Below are positions 8,700 through 14,433 of a DNA stretch of 14,433 nt, one piece after another. The DNA is from Acetobacteraceae bacterium (lineage in GTDB: Bacteria > Pseudomonadota > Alphaproteobacteria > Acetobacterales > Acetobacteraceae): the NCBI GenBank assembly GCA_030039695.1, contig JASHVB010000646.1:1-14433 (forward strand), given 5' to 3'. The notes beneath the pieces are model-generated. The model ran no database searches. It saw only the letters and a list, made by a program, of their open reading frames with translations, and was not told where the DNA came from. Both the position numbers and the translations under genes were made by a program. How positions within the stretch are numbered: position 1 is the first letter of the stretch; the number at the start of each line of letters is the position of its first letter.

Positions 8700-9440
8700 G
8701 TGCAGAGTGAATGGCGCAGAGATGCGCTACTCCTGATCGGCCACGGCGCGCCGCGCTTTGCGGACGCCGCCCGAATCCTGGAGGCGCACGCCGACACGTT
8801 GCGCCGCAGGGGCTGTTTCGCCGATGTGGCAACCGGCTGGCTGAATGGCAGGCCATCCGCCGCCGATGCTCTCGCGTCCGTTTCCTCATGCCTGGTGCAT
8901 GTCGTGCCGTTCTTTATGGAAAATGGCTGGTTTGTCCGCGAAGGCGTCCCGGCAGCGCTGCGGGGCGGCGACCGAGCCTTGTGCTTTCATCCGCCGGTGG
9001 GCGTGCATCCGGACATGGCTGTCCTCGCCGCGGCCCGGGTCGAGCGAGCGTGTGGATCGTCGGCGGGATTGTCCGTATTGCTCGTTGGTCATGGTTCGGC
9101 GTGTTCACCAGGGCGACGCATGGCGTTGCATCGCCATGCTGAATGGCTAGCCGGCACGCGACGGTTCGCCCGCGTTCGCGCGGCGTTCCTTGAGGAACCG
9201 CCTTTGGTTGCTGACGCGTTGGCGGAATGGCGTGCCGAACCCGTAGCGGTGCTCGGCTTCTTCTCCGGGGAAGGCGGCCACGTGCGCGACGACCTGGGGC
9301 AGCTTCTGCGCACGGAGCAGGCGCGCCGTGGTGTTGCCGGGGTCGCATTGATCGACCTGGGCCTTATCGCCGATGATCCGGCAATGCCGGAGATTATTCT
9401 TCAACAAGTGGCGGCCGGTCCCGATCACGGCGCAATCTGA
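8700..9440 (+). CDS. CbiX/SirB-family chelatase homologue, two domains
   Basis: 246-residue protein made of two related halves of the sirohydrochlorin chelatase type, which inserts Co2+ or Fe2+ into sirohydrochlorin. Domain 1 has LLIGHGAP with His15 and, where the second metal-binding His is expected, FFMENGWFVREGVP with Trp77. Domain 2 has LLVGHGSA with His131 and FFSGEGGHVRDDL with His194, so the complete His pair is only in the C-terminal half; in SirB the pair lies in the N-terminal half. The start is GTG 8700, fixed by AGGAGG 8 nt upstream. No other cobalamin or siroheme gene is in the window. It sits 9 nt before an FAD oxidoreductase gene, probably co-transcribed. Membership in the superfamily is firm; substrate and metal are unknown. 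Confidence 0.8.
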   Translation: MQSEWRRDALLLIGHGAPRFADAARILEAHADTLRRRGCFADVATGWLNGRPSAADALASVSSCLVHVVPFFMENGWFVREGVPAALRGGDRALCFHPPVGVHPDMAVLAAARVERACGSSAGLSVLLVGHGSACSPGRRMALHRHAEWLAGTRRFARVRAAFLEEPPLVADALAEWRAEPVAVLGFFSGEGGHVRDDLGQLLRTEQARRGVAGVALIDLGLIADDPAMPEIILQQVAAGPDHGAI

Positions 9441-9449
9441 CCTCGCGAC

Positions 9450-10733
9450 ATGTGCACACTGCCGTTGCCACCGAGTTTGTATGCCGAGACCGCGCGTCCG
9501 CCACCCGAGACGCCGCCGCTGGACGGTGATCGGAGCGTTTCCGTCGCTGTGATTGGCGGTGGATTCACAGGCTTGTCCGCGGCACTGCATCTGGCGGAGC
9601 GAGGCGTGGATGTCGTGGTGCTCGAAGCGCATCAGCCGGGTTGGGGTGCATCCGGTCGGAACGGTGGGCAGGTCAATCCGGGGTTGAAGCACGATCCGGA
9701 TCAGGTCATCCGGGACTTTGGGAGCGATCTCGGTGGACGCATGGTTGCGCTGTCGGGTAGCGCCCCAAACCTCGTGTTCCAACTGATCCTGCGCCATCAG
9801 ATGGAGTGCCAGGCGCTGCAGTCTGGGACGTTGCGCGCGACTGCACATCTGCGTGATGCTGCAGACATCCGCGTTACCGAGGCGCAGTGGATACGGCTCG
9901 GCGCGCCGGTGACTGTGTTGGAGCGTGATGAGATTGAGCGGACGACCGGCGCCGCGCGTTATGAATGCGCGCTGCTGGACCGTCGCGGTGGACAGGTGAA
10001 CCCGCTCGGCTACGCGCGCAGCTTGGCGCAGGCCGCGATGCAGGCAGGCGCCGCAGTGCATGGCAGTACGTCGGCGCTGCGTGTGCAACGCAGCGGCGGG
10101 TACTGGCAGGTGCAGACGCTGACCGGTACGGTGCGTGCGGAGAAGCTGGTTCTGGCGACGAACGGCTATACCGACGATCTGTGGTCCGGATTGCGGCGCA
10201 CTATTGTGCCCGTCTACAGCGCGATCGTCGCCTCCGAGCCTCTGCCGGAGCCGTTGGCACGCAGCATCATGCCGGCACGCTTCGTGCTCTACGAAATGGG
10301 CCGCATCACCGTTTATTATCGAGTGGACCGCGACAACCGCGTGCTGATGGGCGGTCGCAGTGTGCAACGGGAGGTCAGCGCACCGGGCGAACTCCGTTAT
10401 CTGATCGACTATGCCATTCGTCTTTGGCCAATGCTGCGCGACGTGAAATGGACGCATGCGTGGAGCGGCCAGCTTGCCATCACGCCCGATCACTATCCGC
10501 ATGTGCATGAACCGGACGATGGGGTGCTCGTGTGCCTGGGCTTTAACGGTCGCGGCGTGGCGATGAGCACGGCGATGGGGCCGCAAATTGCACGACGGGT
10601 GATCGGCGGGCGTAGTGCCGAGATCGACATGCCAGTTACCACCATGCGGGAAATCCCGTTCCATGCTCTGTGGCGCTCGGCCATCAGCGCGCGCATGATC
10701 TATGGTCGCGTCAGGGACTGGATCGGGTTGTGA
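9450..10733 (+). CDS. PuuB/OrdL-type FAD-dependent amine or amino-acid oxidase
   Basis: Soluble flavoprotein of the D-amino-acid oxidase (DAO) superfamily, 427 residues, the same size as E. coli PuuB (426). The FAD-binding dinucleotide motif is VAVIGGGFTGLSAALHL (32-48) with the acidic end of strand 2 at VVVLEA (55-60). GASGRNGGQ (66-74) is the characteristic PuuB/OrdL motif. Further matches are LATNGYTDDLW (235-245), VYYRVDRDNRVLMGG (288-302) and the C-terminal FAD-contact GFNGRGVAMSTAMG (364-377). It should oxidise an amine or secondary amine to an imine/aldehyde with O2 as acceptor; the actual substrate cannot be read. No puuA, puuC or puuD partner is present. The ATG has no Shine-Dalgarno sequence and comes 9 nt after the CbiX-like stop, suggesting translational coupling. 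Confidence 0.88.
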   Translation: MCTLPLPPSLYAETARPPPETPPLDGDRSVSVAVIGGGFTGLSAALHLAERGVDVVVLEAHQPGWGASGRNGGQVNPGLKHDPDQVIRDFGSDLGGRMVALSGSAPNLVFQLILRHQMECQALQSGTLRATAHLRDAADIRVTEAQWIRLGAPVTVLERDEIERTTGAARYECALLDRRGGQVNPLGYARSLAQAAMQAGAAVHGSTSALRVQRSGGYWQVQTLTGTVRAEKLVLATNGYTDDLWSGLRRTIVPVYSAIVASEPLPEPLARSIMPARFVLYEMGRITVYYRVDRDNRVLMGGRSVQREVSAPGELRYLIDYAIRLWPMLRDVKWTHAWSGQLAITPDHYPHVHEPDDGVLVCLGFNGRGVAMSTAMGPQIARRVIGGRSAEIDMPVTTMREIPFHALWRSAISARMIYGRVRDWIGL

Positions 10734-10746
10734 ATCCGCCCGCCGC

Positions 10747-10765
10747 GACCGGCGCAAGGCCGGTC
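10747..10765 (+). terminator. GC hairpin after the oxidoreductase gene
   Basis: GACCGGC-gcaag-GCCGGTC forms a perfect 7-bp stem 13 nt after the oxidoreductase stop. No T-run follows, so it would not be a classical intrinsic terminator; it may be a 3' end-stabilising hairpin. Confidence 0.3.
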
Positions 10766-10835
10766 ATGACCGGGACGAGGGAGGGGAAACGCACGTTCGC
10801 GCTGGCTCGATAGCGGCTTGGCGTCGCGAGGCCCT

Positions 10836-10864
10836 TTGACTGCCATAAAGACTCTCAAGATATT
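10836..10864 (+). promoter_or_regulatory. Candidate sigma70-type promoter for the binding-protein gene
   Basis: TTGACT (10836-10841, five of six matches to the -35 consensus) is followed after 17 bp by GATATT (10859-10864, four of six matches to the -10). The block is an AT-rich island. Transcription would start near 10871, about 200 nt before the ATG at 11079. No experimental support. Confidence 0.4.
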
Positions 10865-11078
10865 ACGGCAATATTTAGCTTCCTGCGCGTCACATCGTCT
10901 CACAGTGAATGGCAGCAGATCGACGAACGCGCGCTCTTCTGCGACTTTTCGGCGACAAGACACCAAATGTCATCGTTGTCCCTTGCCGCAATGGCGCCTA
11001 ACGTCCGGCCGGCGGCGGATGGCACGGTAACAGCCGGTCATTCTGCGCCGGAAGCTCTGGGAGCGAAGGCAAGCACAA

Positions 11079-12869
11079 ATGAACGAGCAAGATCTGCGTG
11101 GTCTGATCGAAGGCGTGCGCCGCGGGAAACTGTCGCGTCGTGCGTTTACCCGGACGATGATCGCTTTGGGACTGACCGCACCGATGGCAACCCAGATGCT
11201 GGCATGTTCCGGCGTAGCCGTGGCGGCGGAACAGCCGGTATACAAGCCGACCAAGCGCGGTGGCGGCGGTATATTGAAAGTGCTGTGGTGGGAGGCGCCG
11301 ACGCTGCTAAACCCCCACTTTGCCGTCGGCACCAAGGACCAGGACGCCTCGCGCCTGTTTTATGAGCCGCTGGCCGGCTGGAATGCAGATGGCGACCTCG
11401 TGCCGGTGCTTGCTGCCGAAATCCCCACGCTCGACAATGGTGGTCTGGGCAAGGACGGCCGGTCGGTCACCTGGAGGCTGAAGCAGGGGGTGAGCTGGCA
11501 CGACGGCAGCCCGTTCAATGCCGACGACTGCATTTTCAACTGGCAATACGCCGCCGACCCGGCGACCGCCGCAACGACGATCGGCAGCTACCAGGATATC
11601 AAGGTCGTCAAACTCGATGACCACAAAATCCGTGTGGAGTTCGCACGGCCGATGCCCTTCTGGGCCGATGCCTTTGTGGGCACGCAGGGCATGATCATTC
11701 CCAAACACATTTTCGAGGCCTACAAGGGTGCCAAGTCTCGCGATGCACCAGCGAACCTGGCACCGGTCGGTACCGGCCCCTACATATTCGCGAGTTTTAC
11801 GCCAGGAGACCTGGTGCAAGGCAAACTCAACCCGAACTACCACATCTCGAACCGCCCGTACTTCGACGCTATCGACATGAAGGGTGGCGGCGAGGCTGTC
11901 TCCGCCGCGCGTGCCGTGTTGCAGACTGGCGAGTACGACTTCGGCTGGAACATGCAGGTGGAGGACGAGATCCTGAATCGGCTTGAGGCAGGTGGCGAAG
12001 GTCACGTTGTGATCACCCCGGCGGGCGGCATCGAGCATATCCAGCTCAACAACACCGATCCCTGGAACACAATTGACGGCGAATCGTCCAGTATCAGGAG
12101 CAGGCACCCATTCCTGACCGATCCCGCGGTAAGGAATGCCTTGAATTTGCTGGTGGATCGCCTATCGGTGCACAAGTTCATCTACGGTCGCACCGGTTTC
12201 GACACGGCGAACTTCATCAATGCACCCGACAGGTTTGTGTCGCAGGATACGCACTATGAATTCAACGTCGAGGAGGCGAATAAGCTGCTGGACGAGGGCG
12301 GCTGGAAGCTGGGTGCCGATGGCATTCGTGAGAAAGACGGCGTGAAATTACACGCGGTCTACCAGACCTCGATCAATGCGCCGCGCCAAAAGACCCAGGA
12401 GCTCGTCAAGCAGGCCTGCCAGAAGGCCGGCATCTCGATCGAGATCAAGTCCACCGTCGCGTCGGTGTACTTCTCCTCGGATGTGTCGAATCCAGACACC
12501 TTAAGGCACTTCTCGACCGACTTGCAGATGTACACGACCACGATGCAGCAACCGGATCCCTCCGTGTTCATGCGGCAGTTCCTATCGAGCGAGATTGCAA
12601 GCAAGGCAAACAAGTACCAAGGCCGGAACGTTGTCCGCTGGCAAAGCCCGGAATACGACAGGTTGTTCGCCCAAAGCGAGCTCGAAATCGATCCGGTCAA
12701 GCGAGCAGCAATGTTCATGGCCCTGAATGACATGCTGATCAAGGACGTGGTGGTGATCCCGGTGGTGACGCGCCCGGGCGTGAGTGCCGTGGCGAACAGT
12801 CTCCACGCTCCGTTGAGTGGCTGGGATACAAACACCTACGCGATCCAGGACTGGTATCGCGACGCCTAA
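11079..12869 (+). CDS. Tat-exported peptide-type ABC transporter substrate-binding protein (SBP family 5)
   Basis: Periplasmic solute-binding protein of the DppA/OppA family, 596 residues. The N-terminus has a twin-arginine motif, KLSRRAFTR (Arg20-Arg21), a hydrophobic stretch (about 26-42) and a likely AxA-type cleavage site near residue 50 (GVAVAAEQ); MLAC at 40-43 is a poor lipobox. The mature part has family 5 landmarks: ILKVLWWEAPTLLNPHF, TWRLKQGVSWHDGSPFNADD, APVGTGPYIF, a central DPAVRNALNLLVDR and a C-terminal AMFMALNDMLIKDVVVIPVV. Ligands in this family include di- and oligopeptides, opines, nickel or glutathione; which one cannot be told. AAGG stands 9 nt before the ATG. No permease or ATPase gene adjoins it in this window, so it is an orphan here; partners may lie elsewhere. 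Confidence 0.92.
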   Translation: MNEQDLRGLIEGVRRGKLSRRAFTRTMIALGLTAPMATQMLACSGVAVAAEQPVYKPTKRGGGGILKVLWWEAPTLLNPHFAVGTKDQDASRLFYEPLAGWNADGDLVPVLAAEIPTLDNGGLGKDGRSVTWRLKQGVSWHDGSPFNADDCIFNWQYAADPATAATTIGSYQDIKVVKLDDHKIRVEFARPMPFWADAFVGTQGMIIPKHIFEAYKGAKSRDAPANLAPVGTGPYIFASFTPGDLVQGKLNPNYHISNRPYFDAIDMKGGGEAVSAARAVLQTGEYDFGWNMQVEDEILNRLEAGGEGHVVITPAGGIEHIQLNNTDPWNTIDGESSSIRSRHPFLTDPAVRNALNLLVDRLSVHKFIYGRTGFDTANFINAPDRFVSQDTHYEFNVEEANKLLDEGGWKLGADGIREKDGVKLHAVYQTSINAPRQKTQELVKQACQKAGISIEIKSTVASVYFSSDVSNPDTLRHFSTDLQMYTTTMQQPDPSVFMRQFLSSEIASKANKYQGRNVVRWQSPEYDRLFAQSELEIDPVKRAAMFMALNDMLIKDVVVIPVVTRPGVSAVANSLHAPLSGWDTNTYAIQDWYRDA

Positions 12870-13067
12870 CCAAACTTGAACAACGCGTAGCCAGTGCGCC
12901 AAATTTGGTCTGGGCGAGGTGAAGCAGGTCGATCGCTTAAGTGTTGATCACACCTGATTTCTAACTGTGGGTGTTGCGCCGCCGAAGACGATGAGACCGG
13001 AAAATCGGGGTGACGCCACGGAACCGGTGCTGGATTCACCCAGAGACCGTCCAGAACGTGGGGGTCC

Positions 13068-13271
13068 TTAAGCCACGTGCCGGAACGGACGGCAGAGGAC
13101 GTGTTCTTCGGGACACTGGGTGAACACCATTGTGTAATTGCCGCAGAACACGCAAAGCGTCAGCATCTCCTCGGGGGTAAAGTCGGGCCGGAACGCGGGG
13201 TCGAACTGACGGCCGTGCGGTGCAATGCATTCATAACGGTAGCCTTCCTGCATCCGGTCTTGCACGACCAC
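13068..13271 (-). CDS. Small Cys-containing protein, unknown function
   Basis: About 67 residues from GTG 13271, or 61 from ATG 13253. I favour the GTG because AGGCGG lies 7 nt upstream and the ATG has no clear ribosome site; start MVVQDRMQEGYRYE. The central part, FDPAFRPDFTPEEMLTLCVF, resembles a short protein type I remember from other bacteria with a core like F.P.F.P.LTP.EML.LGVF.G.Y; I cannot name a function. Numbered from Met (13253), Cys34 and Cys37 form CVFC, with further Cys at 47 and 54, a possible metal-binding arrangement. The gene is divergent from the hydrolase 163 nt away and convergent with the binding-protein gene. A longer frame reaching 13805 only shadows the hydrolase gene. 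Confidence 0.55.
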   Translation of the reverse strand: MVVQDRMQEGYRYECIAPHGRQFDPAFRPDFTPEEMLTLCVFCGNYTMVFTQCPEEHVLCRPFRHVA

Positions 13272-13433
13272 ATTCCGACCGCCTATGAGAGCGACGTCCC
13301 TGTTCGGTCCATGCCTTGCTGCATAGCGGCTGCGGCGCCACGCCGCCAACCGGCACCCACTTGACCCCTGCGTCGAGCCCGTCACGCTGGTACCGCATCG
13401 AACTGCTGTTTGTCCACCGGAGGACCATCCTGC

Positions 13434-14433
13434 ATGTCTATCTCCACCCACATGGTTGCGATGCGCGACGGTATCCGTCTTGCCACCGACGTCCACTTGC
13501 CGGATGGCGCCGGCCCATTTCCGGTGATCATGGAGCGCACACCTTACGGACGGCACGAGACCAGCCGCTCTGAAATCACCGCCGCCAATCGCACGCCGGC
13601 AACGCGCGCGGAACTCGCCGCGTATTTTACCGCGCATGGCTATGCGGTGGTCTATCAGGACACGCGCGGACGCTACGGGTCCGACGGCCGTTTCGTTAAA
13701 TACCTGTCGGATGGCGAGGACGGTTACGACAGCTGCACCTGGCTCCGCGACCAGTTGTGGTGCGACGGGCGCATCTGCACCATGGGCCTGTCCTATGCGG
13801 CGCACACCCAGGCGGCACTGGGCTGCCTCGATCCGCCCGGGCTGCTGGCTCAGGTGCTGGATTGCGGCGGCTTTGCCAATTCCTGGAAATCCGGCATCCG
13901 CCAGTCCGGCGCCTTCGAACTGAAGCAGGCGACCTGGGCATTCAAGAATGCGCTGGTCTCGCCGGAAGCACAGGCCGATCCGGTTCTGCGCAAGGCACTA
14001 GCGGCCGAGGAGATAAGCGAATGGTTCTCCCGCATGCCATGGAAACCCGGCCACTCCCCGTTGCGCCACCATCCCGACTACGAAACCTATTTGTTTGATC
14101 AATGGACACACGGCGCGGATGATGGATTCTGGCGCCAGCTCGGCATCTGGACCGAGGGCTGGTACGATCGGTACTCGCAGGCCGCCTGCGTTCATATGTC
14201 CTCGTGGTGGGATCCGTATCCATTGACCGCCACCAGCAATTACAACGGACTGAAGCGCGCAGCCCGCGGGCCGCAGCGGCTGATCCTCGGGCCGTGGACG
14301 CATGGCGACCGCAGTAACCATTGCTTCGGTGATGTGGAATTCGGGACGAATGCGCCGCTCGATTCCTGGGCCGGGGATTGGCGCGCATACCGGCTGCGGT
14401 TTTTCGATCATGCGGTGAAGGGGGCGGCACTGG
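13434..14433 (+). CDS. CocE/NonD-type serine hydrolase, C-terminally cut by window edge
   Basis: Alpha/beta hydrolase of the X-Pro dipeptidyl-peptidase S15 / CocE family, which cleaves esters or acyl-peptide bonds. 333 residues are present of a usual 550-650. The catalytic triad is visible: Ser120 in MGLSYAAHTQAALG, Asp260 in SSWWDPYP and His290 in LGPWTHGD, with spacing as in cocaine esterase. The N-terminus has the family pattern MRDGIRLATDVHLPDG and the oxyanion-side motif QDTRGRYGSDGRF (75-87). The start ATG 13434 has GGAGGA 9 nt upstream. No signal peptide, so probably cytoplasmic. The C-terminal jelly-roll domain lies beyond the edge. Adjacent to a peptide-type binding protein, it might act on an imported acylated or peptide compound, but this is guesswork. 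Confidence 0.9.
   Translation, partial: MSISTHMVAMRDGIRLATDVHLPDGAGPFPVIMERTPYGRHETSRSEITAANRTPATRAELAAYFTAHGYAVVYQDTRGRYGSDGRFVKYLSDGEDGYDSCTWLRDQLWCDGRICTMGLSYAAHTQAALGCLDPPGLLAQVLDCGGFANSWKSGIRQSGAFELKQATWAFKNALVSPEAQADPVLRKALAAEEISEWFSRMPWKPGHSPLRHHPDYETYLFDQWTHGADDGFWRQLGIWTEGWYDRYSQAACVHMSSWWDPYPLTATSNYNGLKRAARGPQRLILGPWTHGDRSNHCFGDVEFGTNAPLDSWAGDWRAYRLRFFDHAVKGAAL

Larger units (their letters stand above)
10734..11078 (+). other. 345-nt intergenic region, promoter-bearing, no gene seen
   Basis: The first part holds a GC-rich hairpin (10747-10765). The middle (about 10836-10885) is distinctly AT-richer than its surroundings and carries the candidate promoter for the binding-protein gene. 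The rest would be a 5' leader of about 200 nt, long for such a gene; I see no riboswitch or attenuator that I can name in it. Short frames on both strands (for example 10818-11030 on plus and 10966-10700 on minus) lack ribosome sites or family resemblance. Confidence 0.5.

Noticed and set aside
9147..10757. A 536-codon open frame on the minus strand opposite the chelatase and oxidoreductase genes.
   Set aside because: Its composition is rich in Arg, His and Gln, as expected for the antisense frame of GC-rich coding DNA; it shows no domain, and both genes under it have intact family motifs and ribosome logic.
12870..12908. CCAAA / TTTGG inverted repeat after the binding-protein gene as terminator.
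   Set aside because: The stem is only five base pairs around a loop of about 29 nt and has no T-run.
13056..13078. ACGTGG / CCACGT inverted repeat around the stop of the small Cys protein.
   Set aside because: A 6-bp stem with an 11-nt loop that includes the stop codon and has no T-run is too weak to call a terminator.
13254..13805. N-terminal extension of the small Cys protein into a 245-codon antisense frame.
   Set aside because: Most of it is opposite the conserved N-terminal and nucleophile region of the CocE-type hydrolase; only the end outside that gene looks coding.
1..14433. CRISPR arrays, tRNA or rRNA genes, insertion sequences, phage or toxin-antitoxin genes.
   Set aside because: None seen: no regularly spaced repeats, no cloverleaf sequence noticed, no transposase or integrase frame. 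The only repeat-like element is the kdpC-kdpD palindrome.

Overview
The window is GC-rich, densely coding DNA with a proteobacterial look: full kdpFABC-kdpDE synteny, a proteobacterial-type KdpD with Walker, Usp, DUF4118, GAF and histidine kinase modules, a twin-arginine signal on a family 5 binding protein, and an intergenic palindromic repeat of a kind common in GC-rich alpha-, beta- and gammaproteobacteria. The exact lineage cannot be fixed from this window.

Left part, minus strand, about 8.1 kb down to 1: a complete high-affinity K+ uptake operon read leftwards. In order of transcription it has an AT-rich promoter/operator region (about 8180-8236), an unannotated 27-residue single-span microprotein (8086-8003), kdpF, kdpA, kdpB, kdpC, a 144-nt gap filled by an imperfect palindromic repeat, kdpD, and kdpE, which runs off the left edge. 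Junctions are tight: the microprotein and kdpF stop codons are embedded in the next gene's Shine-Dalgarno sequence, and kdpD/kdpE overlap by ATGA. KdpFABC is the ATP-driven K+ pump; KdpD/KdpE is the sensor kinase and response regulator that switches the operon on at low K+ or high osmolarity. Two tandem TTTATA-type repeats 11 bp apart upstream of the operon resemble the known E. coli KdpE site.

Middle (8390-8700): a possible small minus-strand membrane protein of unknown function, divergent from the rightward genes.

Right part, plus strand: a two-domain CbiX/SirB-like chelatase homologue whose N-terminal half has lost one metal-binding histidine, followed 9 nt later by a PuuB/OrdL-type FAD amine or amino-acid oxidase; then, after a 345-nt intergenic region with a plausible promoter, a Tat-exported peptide-type ABC binding protein with no permease beside it. 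A short minus-strand gene for a Cys-containing protein comes next, and the window ends inside a CocE/NonD-type serine hydrolase. The right-hand genes look like an accessory catabolic or scavenging neighbourhood, but nothing in the sequence proves that they work together.

Nothing here is clearly a new system. The best candidates for something under-described are the microprotein upstream of kdpF, the operator architecture, the asymmetric CbiX homologue, and the small Cys protein next to the hydrolase.
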